A stretch of 64,000 nt of DNA from Neobacillus sp. DY30 (GCF_030123065.1 NZ_CP126093.1:4098001-4162000), one strand, 5' to 3'. Numbered from the stretch's first letter, positions 44,438 through 53,708 are shown. Notes: generated by a model from the letters alone, not told the origin. Numbers and translations are program-made.

Positions 44438-44680
44438 ATGTCAACACCTTATAAATGTCCAAATTGTAAAACCAATAGAAGCCGTTTCAATATCATCCAA
44501 CAAGTTTCACAATCTGTAAAACTAGACCCTCAATCAGGTGAGGTCGTCAGAGAGTACGGCGAAAATGAATTAGAACCCTTCCACCTGCCATACAACGGAC
44601 CGGATTATCGAATTCAATGTGCCTCCTGCGGGTTAATTGAAGACGAAAGGACGTTTATTAAATTTGGTCAGCAAGCTTAA
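44438..44680 (+). CDS. Zinc-ribbon protein of unknown function
   Basis: 80 residues with two CX2C pairs ([11 protein letters not shown] and [11 protein letters not shown]) separated by about 45 residues, a typical zinc ribbon. SD AAAGGAG, 8 nt before the ATG. Its own terminator is interrupted by the insertion sequence that follows. Confidence 0.75.
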   Translation: MSTPYKCPNCKTNRSRFNIIQQVSQSVKLDPQSGEVVREYGENELEPFHLPYNGPDYRIQCASCGLIEDERTFIKFGQQA

Positions 44681-44753
44681 CGTAAAAAAACACCTTATAT
44701 GAAGTGCACCCGAATTGTTAGACACACTCTAACAATTCGAGGTGCATTTTTTA

Positions 44754-45275
44754 ATGGCGAAATTTTCGACAGAGCAAAAAATACAATCAGTAAAAGAATA
44801 TCTAAATGGTAATGATGGAGTGAAAACAATTGCTCGTTCAATCGGTGTAGATCATAGTGTACTCCTTCAGTGGATCAAACAATATAATCTTTTTGGTGAA
44901 GATGCCTTTGAAAAACGGTATACATCCTATCCTCAACAGTATAAACTAGACGTACTCAATTATATGAACGAGCAAGGGACGTCTATCAGGGAAACAGCAG
45001 CGATCTTTAATATTCCATCACCTTCAACACTTTTAAAATGGAAAATCGCTTATGAATCAGAAGGATTGGATGCCCTACAAATAAAGAAAGAGGGACGTCC
45101 ATCTATGAAAAATGAGAATCAAAAAACATCCAATAAACAAGTACCAGCGGAAGGGTCAATGGAAGCACTCCAAATGGAATTAGAACGTTTACGTATGGAG
45201 AATGCATATTTAAAAAAGTTGAATGCCTTAGTTCAAAACAAGGAAAAATCACCAAAAAAGACAAAGCGCAAGTAG
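44754..45275 (+). CDS. IS3-family OrfA (helix-turn-helix protein)
   Basis: 173 residues with two helix-turn-helix units (TIARSIGVDHSVLLQWIKQY and RETAAIFNIPSPSTLLKWKI) and a C-terminal leucine-zipper coiled coil (MEALQMELERLRMENAYLKKLNAL). It binds the IS ends. The ATG at 44754 follows GAGGTG. The frame contains the slippery heptamer A-AAA-AAG at 45254-45260 near its end. Confidence 0.9.
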   Translation: MAKFSTEQKIQSVKEYLNGNDGVKTIARSIGVDHSVLLQWIKQYNLFGEDAFEKRYTSYPQQYKLDVLNYMNEQGTSIRETAAIFNIPSPSTLLKWKIAYESEGLDALQIKKEGRPSMKNENQKTSNKQVPAEGSMEALQMELERLRMENAYLKKLNALVQNKEKSPKKTKRK

Positions 45276-45301
45276 TCTTTGAATTAAGGCATGAATTTCC
45301 G

Positions 45302-46114
45302 GTGAAAGCACTTTTACAACTCGCAGATATCCCCCGTAGTACGTATTATTATTGGGTGAAAAACATGGGGCGTCCTGATACAGATGCAGAGCTGAAGGGA
45401 TTGATTCAATCCATTTATGACGAACATGAAGGCCGTTTTGGCTACCGCCGTATTCGTGATGAACTTAGAAATCGTGGACACAAAGTAAATCACAAAAAAG
45501 TACAGCGTATCATGAAAGAACTAGGTCTAAAATGTCTCGTCAGAATGAAAAAATATCGCTCTTATAAAGGTAAAGTAGGTAAAATTGCACCAAATATTTT
45601 AAATCGCAACTTCAAAGCTGAAGAACCAAATGAGAAATGGGTTACAGACATTACAGAGTTTAAATTATTTGGAGAGAAGCTATATTTATCCCCGATATTG
45701 GACCTATATAATGGAGAAATTATTACATATACAATTGGATCAAGACCGACCTATTCACTTGTCTCAACGATGTTATATCAAGCCTGTGAACGGTTAACCG
45801 ACGGCAATAAACTACTTATTCATTCAGATCAAGGTTGGCACTACCAGATGAAAAAATACCAACATTCCCTAAACGAGCGAGGTATTACGCAAAGTATGTC
45901 CCGTAAAGGAAACTGTTACGACAACGCCGTTATAGAAAATTTCTTCGGGATTTTGAAATCAGAATTTCTGTATCTAAAAGAATTTGAAAGTGTCGACCAT
46001 TTCAAACAAGAACTAGAAAAATATATAGATTACTACAATCACAAACGAATTAAGGCAAAATTAAAAGGCCTGAGCCCAGTACAGTACCGAGTTCAGGCCC
46101 AACAAGCTGCCTAA
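45302..46114 (+). CDS. IS3-family OrfB transposase (DDE integrase core)
   Basis: 270 residues from the first possible GTG; the native product is probably an OrfAB fusion made by -1 frameshifting, since the same frame is open back to the slippery site (KKDKAQVVFELRHEF...). HTH_21 domain RFGYRRIRDEL, then the rve core with the DDE residues in WVTDITEF, IHSDQGWHYQ and a Glu in NAVIENFFGILKSE. Confidence 0.92.
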   Translation: MKALLQLADIPRSTYYYWVKNMGRPDTDAELKGLIQSIYDEHEGRFGYRRIRDELRNRGHKVNHKKVQRIMKELGLKCLVRMKKYRSYKGKVGKIAPNILNRNFKAEEPNEKWVTDITEFKLFGEKLYLSPILDLYNGEIITYTIGSRPTYSLVSTMLYQACERLTDGNKLLIHSDQGWHYQMKKYQHSLNERGITQSMSRKGNCYDNAVIENFFGILKSEFLYLKEFESVDHFKQELEKYIDYYNHKRIKAKLKGLSPVQYRVQAQQAA

Positions 46115-46169
46115 CGAAATAACCTGTCTAACTTTACGGGGTCACTTCAATACAGGTGTTTTTTTCATG

Positions 46170-46991
46170 TTATTTTAATCCATTTTCTTTTAAGAACGAG
46201 TCAGAATCTATTTTCCAACCTTCCATTGTTGAAAAACGCATCAAATGGAGTTCACCGCTATAATGCTGTCGTCCTCTATCTTTAATAAACCAATCAATCT
46301 CCACAGGTACATCCAGACTTATTTCCTCTTTTAAATCCTCAGCAGGTAATATAGGCATCCTAGTGATTCTAACATTTTCAATTTTGCCTAATATGGGCTT
46401 CCAATTAAGCTTTTGTACGCTAATCAACTTAGAAATATATCTATCCTGCTGCTTTAAACCTGCAATATATGCTTGAACGGTTTCATATGGCGATGCCTTA
46501 CTTAAGTACTCCTCCAACTTTCCAGAAGCTTTAAAAATCATCAGCATATGTGACAGATCCATTGCATTTGTTCGATGGGTCGTACTTCCATAAAAGTGGA
46601 TACAAAAATGCCCTGGAAAATTATTTTTTAAAGCCCCTCCCCCATGCGGCATACCGTGCATAGACCCGGCAATCCATTGGTCTTTACTGATTACAATGAT
46701 GGCCCGCCGCTTCCAGCTCCATTTTCCTCCGTAAATTTTTTTCATCATTTTAGTATCCTTTGCAGTCAAAGGCTGTACATCAGCATGATGGCTTCCCGCC
46801 CGTCTTTGAACATTAAACTTTTTACCAGTTTCAATATCCAAAACAGTAAACTTCGAATATTTTGGTAAAACTTTATTAACCTCTTCCCATGGCAGCATTT
46901 CAATTTTATAACTAATAGTAGCGGCGGCATGGACCCCTTGACCATAAAGGAGGAAAAGAATAACCATCATAATAGCTGTTTTCTTCTTCAT
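46170..46991 (-). CDS. Secreted protein of unknown function
   Basis: 273 residues with a signal peptide (MKKKTAIMMVILFLLYGQGVHA, cleavage likely after AHA-type VHA). The middle has SMHGMPHGGGALKNNFPGHFCIHF followed by STTH, a His/Cys-rich patch reminiscent of the HG...C active site of L,D-transpeptidase-like folds, but not a clear match. The C-terminal ~90 residues form a beta-rich domain. A cell-wall role is a guess. SD AAAGGAGGA. Confidence 0.65.
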   Translation of the reverse strand: MKKKTAIMMVILFLLYGQGVHAAATISYKIEMLPWEEVNKVLPKYSKFTVLDIETGKKFNVQRRAGSHHADVQPLTAKDTKMMKKIYGGKWSWKRRAIIVISKDQWIAGSMHGMPHGGGALKNNFPGHFCIHFYGSTTHRTNAMDLSHMLMIFKASGKLEEYLSKASPYETVQAYIAGLKQQDRYISKLISVQKLNWKPILGKIENVRITRMPILPAEDLKEEISLDVPVEIDWFIKDRGRQHYSGELHLMRFSTMEGWKIDSDSFLKENGLK

Positions 46992-47051
46992 CTAATCCTC
47001 CTTTACAATGTAAAATAACTACATTAAAAGAGTTACCTGAAGAAGAAATGT

Positions 47052-47996
47052 TCATTCATTTTCTTTTCGATTTTTGAATTGCTTTTCAAGTTGTTTGAGC
47101 TTTTCCTCTATCTCTGTCCAATGGATATTTTCACCAATTAAAACTAAATTTAAGGGTAAGTTCATTTCTTCTTTCATGTAAAAAGGCATTCCGTAAGAAT
47201 ATTGGAAAAGATATGGTTTTGATGAGGAATCAAATTTCACATAGCCTTTGATACGGTAAATCTCCTCTGGTAAATCCTTTAAAAATTGCTCAAACTTTAT
47301 ATGATCGATCGGCCCTTGAAATTGGTAAACAAACGTAGTTAAATTAAGGGCTTTTTTAGTGAAGGTGGAACTGGTTTTATTGTCAAATGATAAAGTTAGT
47401 TTTCTTAATTCATCAATTGAAACCTGTGAAAAATTGGTTAATAAACAACGAGCCGATGGATTGATTCCTTGAATTTCAAAAATAATTTTTGCATGATCAG
47501 AATCTGATAATTCCTCCATGTTATTGATCAGAATAAAATCTCGGTGTCTGACCTGCTCGATAAGTAACTGTTGGAGCTGTGGACCTAACGCCTTCCTGTC
47601 CCTCCACCTTAATCCATTTACTGTGGTTACAATACCTTTTATCGTAAATTGATCCGCAAATAATGGCGAAAGAATGGCATCCAGAACTTCTACCGGGTGT
47701 GCGGCACCAGTAGTTTCGATATAAATGACTTCTGGTTTTTCATTTACTAACAAACTCTGCAGCTGAGCTTCTAGCTTGTCCTGAATCGAACAGCAGATAC
47801 AGCCCCCTAACAGTTCTTTTAAAGCCACATCCTCATCACGAGCTACTTCAGAATCAATGGACACCTTCCCTAACTCATTCATCATTACAGCTGTTTTTCT
47901 GCCTAATAATCGCTCATTTTCGAGTAATCGCTTTAAAAGAGTCGTTTTCCCGCTTCCTAAAAAACCTGATAATATATAAACTTCAGTATTGTTCAT
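47052..47996 (-). CDS. CobW/COG0523 family GTP-binding metallochaperone
   Basis: 314 residues. P-loop GFLGSGKTTLLK, the metal-binding GGCICCSIQDKL (CXCC), Walker B IYIETTGAAHPVEV, and the guanine motif around NNMEEL (NKxD-like). These G3E GTPases handle zinc, cobalt or other metals; the C-terminal CobW_C domain is present. No Zur-like operator was seen upstream. ATG at 47996 follows AGAGGTAAGTAGG; the upstream in-frame extension overlaps the divergent gene and lacks an SD. Confidence 0.87.
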   Translation of the reverse strand: MNNTEVYILSGFLGSGKTTLLKRLLENERLLGRKTAVMMNELGKVSIDSEVARDEDVALKELLGGCICCSIQDKLEAQLQSLLVNEKPEVIYIETTGAAHPVEVLDAILSPLFADQFTIKGIVTTVNGLRWRDRKALGPQLQQLLIEQVRHRDFILINNMEELSDSDHAKIIFEIQGINPSARCLLTNFSQVSIDELRKLTLSFDNKTSSTFTKKALNLTTFVYQFQGPIDHIKFEQFLKDLPEEIYRIKGYVKFDSSSKPYLFQYSYGMPFYMKEEMNLPLNLVLIGENIHWTEIEEKLKQLEKQFKNRKENE

Positions 47997-48113
47997 CCTA
48001 CTTACCTCTTTTTCTTTTGATAATTCTTTCATTATATATGAAATTGGGCTAACTACTAGATACAAGTCGCTTATAATAATGGTAAAAAGAATATTCAGAA
48101 AGGAATATTTCTT

Positions 48114-48824
48114 ATGATTTATGAGTATGTCTATCCAAAAAGTCTCCTGCATTTCGTAAAAAACCCTTCGCATGAAACGTTAAAAGACCTTCTCTTTAAC
48201 AATACGGGAGAAACAGATTTTTTAGATTTTAAAACGAAATGGACAGAATTTTCTAAGATGGCAAAACATGTACTTGCAATTGCAAATTCCGGCGGCGGCT
48301 GCATTATAGTCGGTGTTAGTCAAAATGATGAGGGGGCTATTTCTTTAACCGGTCTTAACGAAGATGATTTCTTAGATAAAGCAGATATTGATAATAAACT
48401 TTCCAATTTACTGCCCAAATACTTAAAATATCGGACAGAAGATTTTCATTATAATAAGGACCAGCTAACCTTGAGCAATAAACGTTTTCAGGTACTTATG
48501 ATTGAATATGATCCAAAATACGTTCCCTATACTTCTGTGGTTCAACGAAATGAGCTTCGTTATGGCGCCATATATGTCCGACAAGGAACCAAATCACTAG
48601 AGGCAACCAATGATAAGCTCGTTGAAATCATCCTTCGGAAAGTACAGTCTGGAGGTTCTGGGGTGAATGAATATACCCTAAAAGAGCACCTTGGCCAGTT
48701 AAAAGAATTATATGAAGAGATCGCTTCACAAAATGAGAACGAGTATCGGCAATTTATTGAAGAACTGATAGAACGCAAAAAAGATAGAATACGAGAGTTA
48801 TTAGATGTCCTTCCTAAAAATTGA
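48114..48824 (+). CDS. AlbA_2/Schlafen-like putative DNA-binding protein
   Basis: 236 residues. The central domain (TDFLDFKTKWTEFSKMAKHVLAIANSGGGCIIVGVSQN...) is the AlbA_2 (Schlafen-AAA_4) fold, followed by GAIYVRQGTKSLEAT, the second conserved block. A C-terminal coiled-coil helix (LGQLKELYEEIASQNENEYRQFIEELIERKKDRIREL) follows. Proteins with this domain are found in regulators and in defence-associated loci; nothing around this gene suggests a defence island. SD GAAAGGAA. Confidence 0.78.
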   Translation: MIYEYVYPKSLLHFVKNPSHETLKDLLFNNTGETDFLDFKTKWTEFSKMAKHVLAIANSGGGCIIVGVSQNDEGAISLTGLNEDDFLDKADIDNKLSNLLPKYLKYRTEDFHYNKDQLTLSNKRFQVLMIEYDPKYVPYTSVVQRNELRYGAIYVRQGTKSLEATNDKLVEIILRKVQSGGSGVNEYTLKEHLGQLKELYEEIASQNENEYRQFIEELIERKKDRIRELLDVLPKN

Positions 48825-48918
48825 GGTAATTAATTTTATCATCTTTAAAGATACCTAATTCCTGTTTCTTTAATTTCCAATGTCGGATAGTTATGCAAAG
48901 ATTATACTTTCTTCATAC

Positions 48919-48948
48919 AAAAAAGCCTGAACCACAAGGTCCAGACCT
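48919..48948 (-). terminator. Terminator of ctpB
   Basis: On the minus strand GTCTGGACC/GGTTCAGGC (two G-U pairs) with a 4-nt loop, followed by TTTTTTG. Confidence 0.75.
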
Positions 48949-48953
48949 CTTTC

Positions 48954-50447
48954 TTATTTCATTTCCTCTTTTAACACTTCAATTGCCTTTTGAAGCTGGG
49001 TATCATTTGTTTCAATCATTTCTCTCAGTTTTTCCATTAATTTTATAGTGGAATTCCCTTTTAATATACCATCTGCTGGTAAATTATTAGCGGTTTGAAA
49101 ACTGATAACAGCCGACTGGGTTGTTTCATCAAAAAAACCATCTTGTCGGCCTGGATCAAAACCGATTGCCTTTAGCATTTTTTGTGCAGACTCCACTTCC
49201 GTGGAAGAGCTAGAAAGCTTTAGCTCTTTATCTGGATTGATAATTGGTAAAGAAGCGTACTCCGGAAGCGGCACTTCGAAATCAGGTTTAATACCCTTTT
49301 TATGAATCCAATTACCATTTGGGGTCAGCCATTTGGCCGTTGTAAATTTAATATTTGATTTATCAGGGAAATCCTTAGCCGTTTGGACGGTTCCTTTTCC
49401 AAATGAGGTTTCTCCTACCAATTTTACTCCTGCAGATTCACTAACAGCTCCCGCAAGGATTTCTGAAGCACTGGCACTTCCTTTATCAATCAATACCACT
49501 AATGGAAAATCAGGATTTCCATCGTTTTGTGAAGGATACTCCTCGGTCTTTCCATTACGATCTTCAACTTTTAATACCAGTTTCCCTTTCGGAACAAACA
49601 TGCTTGAAATACTAATCGCTTCATCTAATAAACCACCAGGGTTTTGGCGTAAATCCAGAACTAAGCCTTTCATGCCTTCTTTCTGAAGTTCATTTAACTT
49701 TGCTGCAAGGTCCTTTGATGTATTAGTCGAGAAACTAGTTATTTGAACCTTAGCTATCCCATCACCCACCATTTCACCATAAACCGTTTCAATCGGTATA
49801 TCGTCACGTATAATTGGAACCTTTACCGGTGCATCGGTTCCTGGCCGTTGGATGGTTAACTCAACCTTTGTACCTTTTTTACCGCGAATGATCATTACTG
49901 CTTGAGTCGAAGTCATTCCCTGTAGACTTTTACCATCTACCGACATGATAATATCATTCGGTTTCAAACCTGCTTTTTCTGCAGGTGATCCTTTGATAGG
50001 TGAAACTATCGTAATATGTCCATCTTTTTCTTGAATTTCAGCACCAATTCCTTGGAACGATGAGCTAATTGAACTATGGAAGTTCTCTGCTTCCTCAACG
50101 CTCATATAATCTGTATAAGGATCGTCCAGAGCCTTTACCATACCATCAATCGCACCGTTGATTAGTTTTTTCTGGTCAAGTTCCTCAAAATAACCGCTCT
50201 TTAATGTATCGTAGGCTGTGTATAATTTATTAAATTCTGATCTTTCTGTACCTACAGTAATAACCTTTTCATCTCCGAATGATAGAGCAAATGTGGTAAT
50301 ACCAGTAGAAAGTAATACAAGGAAAAAGAGTATTAATATAAAATGAAATTTTTTAATGTGTAAATATCCAGATTTTTTTTCTGTCACTTGTTCTTGTTCA
50401 TGTTGCTGTTCAACGTTTTGTTCATCCAAAGCCTTCACCACTTTCAT
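48954..50447 (-). CDS. ctpB: Carboxyl-terminal processing protease (S41), CtpB-like
   Basis: 497 residues: one membrane helix (about 33-55), PDZ domain (SPIKGSPAEKAGLKPNDIIMSVDG), peptidase S41 core with catalytic Ser in KGSASASEI and Lys in SFGKGTVQ, then a C-terminal peptidoglycan-binding domain (AIGFDPGRQDGFFDETTQSAV). In B. subtilis CtpB signals between forespore and mother cell by cleaving SpoIVFA. The start is uncertain because no good SD precedes the ATG at 50447. Confidence 0.9.
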   Translation of the reverse strand: MKVVKALDEQNVEQQHEQEQVTEKKSGYLHIKKFHFILILFFLVLLSTGITTFALSFGDEKVITVGTERSEFNKLYTAYDTLKSGYFEELDQKKLINGAIDGMVKALDDPYTDYMSVEEAENFHSSISSSFQGIGAEIQEKDGHITIVSPIKGSPAEKAGLKPNDIIMSVDGKSLQGMTSTQAVMIIRGKKGTKVELTIQRPGTDAPVKVPIIRDDIPIETVYGEMVGDGIAKVQITSFSTNTSKDLAAKLNELQKEGMKGLVLDLRQNPGGLLDEAISISSMFVPKGKLVLKVEDRNGKTEEYPSQNDGNPDFPLVVLIDKGSASASEILAGAVSESAGVKLVGETSFGKGTVQTAKDFPDKSNIKFTTAKWLTPNGNWIHKKGIKPDFEVPLPEYASLPIINPDKELKLSSSSTEVESAQKMLKAIGFDPGRQDGFFDETTQSAVISFQTANNLPADGILKGNSTIKLMEKLREMIETNDTQLQKAIEVLKEEMK

Positions 50448-50533
50448 TGTCAAAAAAATAATATGTAAAACTAGCCCTTAAAGATTAGAATAACATCTTT
50501 TATTAAAAAATAAAAAAGAAATGTTATTCATAT

Positions 50534-50567
50534 AAAAAACCGGCACATCCTGCCTTAGGCGTGCCGT
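50534..50567 (-). terminator. Terminator of the yodJ gene
   Basis: On the minus strand CGGCAC...GTGCCG stem with an internal loop, followed by GTTTTTTA. Confidence 0.7.
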
Positions 50568-50577
50568 ACTTTATTGT

Positions 50578-51378
50578 TTACATTTTCTTTACTTCATCAA
50601 AGTATTCTTCTAATGTCCAATTATGCTCATACATGATCGTTGCAGCTTTTATACCGACATAGCGAAAATGCCACGGTTCATACATATAGTTGGTAATGTC
50701 GATTTTTTCTTTGGGATACCTTAGTACAAACCCAAAGCGATGAGCATTATCCTTCAGCCATTTTCCTTCTGCTGTATCAGCGAAGGCTTCGTTCAAATAT
50801 AATTTATTGGATTTGCTGGAAATATCCATCGCTAGCCCTGATTGGTGTTCACTGGCGCCTGGAATTGCTACTGCCTCAGCAGCCTTTTCTATCCCTACTC
50901 TATTTACTTCAGCTTCAAACAACGATTTTTGCCGGATATATGAGCGGTACCCCGAAATTGCAATAAGTTCAATTCCGTTCTTTTCTGCATTCGAAAACAT
51001 TTTCTCAAGAGCAACAGCTGCTTCTTTTCTCATTAAACTTTTTTCTATTTCCACCTCACCAAATGAAAACTCAACATTTGGTCTAACCAAGTCCTGAGGG
51101 ATATAATCTTCAGGCAGGAAAAAGTCTTTGTTAACCAATGCCATCACATTAGTAGAATTTTGTATCACATTTTTACCATCTACTTCTTTTATATCATTGA
51201 AAAATATTGATTCCAACCTAAGTGGATCATTTATAGGAGATACATCTTCTTGTGACTGCTGTTTCTTACCAGAGTCATCTGCAGTAAACGGAAGCTTGTT
51301 TAGAATTGTATTGATTTGACTGCAACCGCTAATTAGAATAGTTGAGATCCCTATCGTTAATAAAGTTTTCCAACCCAT
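50578..51378 (-). CDS. yodJ: D-alanyl-D-alanine carboxypeptidase, YodJ/VanY type lipoprotein
   Basis: 266 residues. Lipobox LISGC (Cys19), then the M15B peptidase domain with zinc/active-site motifs SEHQSGLAMDIS and WHFRYVG and the substrate region ISGYRSYIRQKSLFE. It trims the terminal D-Ala from peptidoglycan peptides. The order yodJ-deoD-yodL matches the B. subtilis arrangement as I recall it. Confidence 0.9.
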   Translation of the reverse strand: MGWKTLLTIGISTILISGCSQINTILNKLPFTADDSGKKQQSQEDVSPINDPLRLESIFFNDIKEVDGKNVIQNSTNVMALVNKDFFLPEDYIPQDLVRPNVEFSFGEVEIEKSLMRKEAAVALEKMFSNAEKNGIELIAISGYRSYIRQKSLFEAEVNRVGIEKAAEAVAIPGASEHQSGLAMDISSKSNKLYLNEAFADTAEGKWLKDNAHRFGFVLRYPKEKIDITNYMYEPWHFRYVGIKAATIMYEHNWTLEEYFDEVKKM

Positions 51379-51445
51379 ATTTTCACCTATCTATCTTTCA
51401 TCTTCCTTTTTGCACTATATCTATTTTTCCCAAAAAGGTCAATAT

Positions 51446-51478
51446 GAAAACCTCTTTCAAGTATTGAAAGAGGTCGTT
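51446..51478 (-). terminator. Terminator of deoD
   Basis: ACCTCTTTCAA/TTGAAAGAGGT perfect 11-bp stem; on the minus strand a TTTTCA tail follows. Confidence 0.8.
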
Positions 51479-51482
51479 TTTC

Positions 51483-52187
51483 CTATTCTTTTGTGGCAGC
51501 TTCCAATGCAACTTCAATCATATCGTTAAATGTTAATTGTCTCTCTTCAGCCGTTGTTTCTTCACCTGTTAAGATATGATCACTTACAGTTAGAACCGAT
51601 AATGCTCTGCGGTTAAACTTAGCCGCTAACGTATACAATGCGGTTGTTTCCATTTCAATTGCAAGAATTTGATATTTGGCCCATTTTTCAAGCTCAGCAT
51701 TATCATTATAGAAAGAGTCAGCTGTGAAAATGTTCCCTACTTTAAGATTTAAACCTTTTTCCACTCCTGCATCATAGGCCTTTTTGAGCAAATCAAAGTT
51801 AGCACATGGAGCGAAATCAACTCCGCCAAAGGTCATACGATTCATGTTGGAATCCGTTGAACTTGTCATCGCTAAAATAACGTCACGAACTTTTACATCC
51901 TTTTGAATAGCACCACAAGTACCGACACGGATTAAATTTTGAACATTGTAGCTGTTCATTAATTCATTCACATAAATGGAGATAGATGGAACTCCCATTC
52001 CTGTCCCTTGAACAGAAATTCTTTTACCCTTATACGTACCCGTAAAACCAAACATATTCCTTACTTCATTATAACATTTCGCATCCTCTAAAAAGGTTTC
52101 TGCAATATATTTAGCCCTCAGTGGGTCTCCAGGCAGTAATACCGTTTCTGCAATTTCATTTTCCTTGGCACCAATATGTACACTCAT
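51483..52187 (-). CDS. deoD: Purine nucleoside phosphorylase, DeoD type
   Basis: 234 residues: [29 protein letters not shown] (phosphate-binding GDPxR), [21 protein letters not shown], and [11 protein letters not shown]; the catalytic Asp is in [10 protein letters not shown]. It converts purine nucleosides and phosphate to base and ribose-1-phosphate. ATG at 52187 after GGAGGA. Confidence 0.96.
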   Translation of the reverse strand: MSVHIGAKENEIAETVLLPGDPLRAKYIAETFLEDAKCYNEVRNMFGFTGTYKGKRISVQGTGMGVPSISIYVNELMNSYNVQNLIRVGTCGAIQKDVKVRDVILAMTSSTDSNMNRMTFGGVDFAPCANFDLLKKAYDAGVEKGLNLKVGNIFTADSFYNDNAELEKWAKYQILAIEMETTALYTLAAKFNRRALSVLTVSDHILTGEETTAEERQLTFNDMIEVALEAATKE

Positions 52188-52343
52188 TTTAATATCCTCC
52201 AATCATTTAAGTGAAGTAATTACCTCACACTTGTCAATATATCATAACCATTTTCGATTGAAAAACCATTGACTGAAATGGTCATGATTTTCTTTATTTG
52301 TGGGAAGCTATTTTTAGATTATCCAAAGGAGGTATATAACATT

Positions 52344-52478
52344 ATGGGAAAAAAGCATCGAGCACAAACAAATCGACCAAAGAAAAATAATCACATTCCG
52401 CCCGAGGCAATAATCGCAGAACACGAGGCACACGCAAAAGAAAATAGTGCTGCTGGCGGAAGAAAAAGCAGAGGTTAA
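52344..52478 (+). CDS. Small basic protein of unknown function
   Basis: 44 residues (MGKKHRAQTNRPKKNNH...) with a basic start and an EHEAHAKENSAAGGRKSRG end; the SD AAAGGAGGT is strong. It is divergent from deoD. Size and composition suggest a spore or nucleoid-binding peptide, but no family is recognised. Confidence 0.68.
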   Translation: MGKKHRAQTNRPKKNNHIPPEAIIAEHEAHAKENSAAGGRKSRG

Positions 52479-52483
52479 CATAA

Positions 52484-52518
52484 CAAAACCTAAGGACATA
52501 CTCCTTAGGTTTTGATTT
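52484..52518. terminator. Bidirectional terminator
   Basis: AAACCTAAGGA/TCCTTAGGTTT perfect stem with a 5-nt loop between the small gene and yodL. Confidence 0.85.
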
Positions 52519-52825
52519 ATCTAATATGGATTCGATTGACAGGCTGCCAGCCGCCTGGCTTTAGTTGATAGTAATGCTGACCGCCGCGGCCTTCATCAAT
52601 TAAGATGATATCTCCAGTAGAAAGAAATCTTCCCTTATAATTCAATGGTATTCGATCAGTCACATTAAAGAGACTGAATGTTTCCTGCAAACAACTTTCA
52701 TGGTTACCTGCACGAATAAAGGTACGATACACTTGTTTGTACCCTTTGTATTCTCTATACTTTGGAGTTTGAAAGATTGTCACATCATATTGAATATTTG
52801 CTCTTCTGGTAATCGCCTTGATCAT
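52517..52825 (-). CDS. yodL: YodL-like protein
   Basis: 102 residues, MIKAITRRANIQYDVTIFQTPKYREYKGYKQVYRTF...; the short beta-rich pattern with YRTFIRAGNHESCLQETFSLFNVTDRIP and GDIILIDEG is that of YodL domains. Overexpression of YodL in B. subtilis affects cell shape through MreB; native function is tied to sporulation. ATG at 52825 behind GGAGGGG. Confidence 0.82.
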   Translation of the reverse strand: MIKAITRRANIQYDVTIFQTPKYREYKGYKQVYRTFIRAGNHESCLQETFSLFNVTDRIPLNYKGRFLSTGDIILIDEGRGGQHYYQLKPGGWQPVNRIHIR

Positions 52826-52924
52826 CTTATCCCCTCCAATCATTAAAATAAATGTCATTACTTTAATAATTAGAGATAAACATGGTAGAATCCTCCAAAG
52901 AAATCCGTCTTTTTTTGTCGACGA

Positions 52925-53695
52925 TTAGGAATATCTCTGAATAACGCTTTGAATTTGCTGTTGAAGGTTGGGAATATCCGCAGATGTTACGGTTATTCTT
53001 ACATTGGATTCATCTAAACCAGCTGCTTCTGCAAATAATCCTCCCAAACCACGAGCACGACGATCAACCTGTAACAGTAGTTCAATTGCACCATTTCCAG
53101 ATGGCCGCATTACTACTTCAAGCTCATCTAATCTGCCGCGGAAAGGCCCAGAGGTCGGTACATATTCAAATTCTTGAACAAAGGGCAAGCGTCCTCGAAC
53201 TTTATATGAAGCTTCTTCACAATCCGCCTCGCGTAAACGGAACCCAAGACCGTCTACTGCATGAAAGATCTCATTCATTAATGGATTAGGTACAACTTGA
53301 ATAAAGTCTTTATCACCAGGGTCCACTGCATTTTTTATATCTAGACCTGTTGTAACCCAGATTTTAGACCTACCAATTGACAGCGGTGTGTCAAATGGAA
53401 GCTGGAAGGAAAAAGGTATTTCTTTTCTCTCATTTTTTCCGATGGTAAAAGGAGTGGTAATTCGGAAACGATCGATAGTAGCTGTCACCGTATACTTTTT
53501 ATCATCTGATTCTTTCAAATAGGTAGTATTTAATGCTAAATAGATATCATCTACCTGCTGGTCTACCTTTCCACCTCTGATTTCTACTACACCGTTAACC
53601 GTCTCTCCCGGCATATACCTATCCCTTTCAAGCTTCGTGTCCACTGTAGCAGAACCTATTCCTACACTAGCAAATACTTTGTCAAAAAAAGACAT
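52925..53695 (-). CDS. spo0M: Sporulation-control protein Spo0M
   Basis: 256 residues, MSFFDKVFASVGIGSATVDTKLERDRYMPGETVNG: the arrestin-like N-terminal fold of Spo0M, with VVEIRGGKVDQQVDDIYLAL and GPFRGRLDELEVVMRPS further on. Spo0M influences early sporulation and cell division in B. subtilis. ATG at 53695 follows AAGGAGGA; the end of the upstream kinase gene is 13 nt away. Confidence 0.92.
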   Translation of the reverse strand: MSFFDKVFASVGIGSATVDTKLERDRYMPGETVNGVVEIRGGKVDQQVDDIYLALNTTYLKESDDKKYTVTATIDRFRITTPFTIGKNERKEIPFSFQLPFDTPLSIGRSKIWVTTGLDIKNAVDPGDKDFIQVVPNPLMNEIFHAVDGLGFRLREADCEEASYKVRGRLPFVQEFEYVPTSGPFRGRLDELEVVMRPSGNGAIELLLQVDRRARGLGGLFAEAAGLDESNVRITVTSADIPNLQQQIQSVIQRYS

Positions 53696-53708
53696 TTTCA
53701 TATCCTCC

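Larger units (their letters stand above)
44700..46149 (+). mobile_element. IS3-family (IS150-like) insertion sequence, 1450 bp
   Basis: Ends are related inverted repeats: TGAAGTGCACCCGAATTGTT... on the left (44700-44724) and TGAAGTGACCCCGTAAAGTT... as the complement of the right end (46125-46149), with about 20 of 25 positions equal. Flanking ATA (44697-44699 and 46150-46152) is a likely 3-bp target duplication. Two overlapping-phase ORFs encode OrfA and a DDE transposase OrfB. All parts look intact, so it may be active. Confidence 0.92.
44684..46165. terminator. Intrinsic terminator split by the insertion sequence
   Basis: AAAAAAACACCT (44684-44695) before the element and AGGTGTTTTTTT (46154-46165) after it are perfect complements. 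Without the element and one copy of ATA they form a 12-bp terminator hairpin with loop TATAC, placed between the convergent genes at 44438-44680 and 46170-46991. Confidence 0.85.

Noticed and set aside
47997..48173. 59-residue extension of the CobW-type gene
   Set aside because: It overlaps the divergent AlbA_2 gene and its SD, and the ATG at 47996 has its own strong SD directly before the P-loop domain.
48114..48824. Anti-phage defence gene (AlbA_2/Schlafen-like domain)
   Set aside because: The domain alone is not diagnostic and neighbours are housekeeping genes; no nuclease, methylase or toxin genes nearby.
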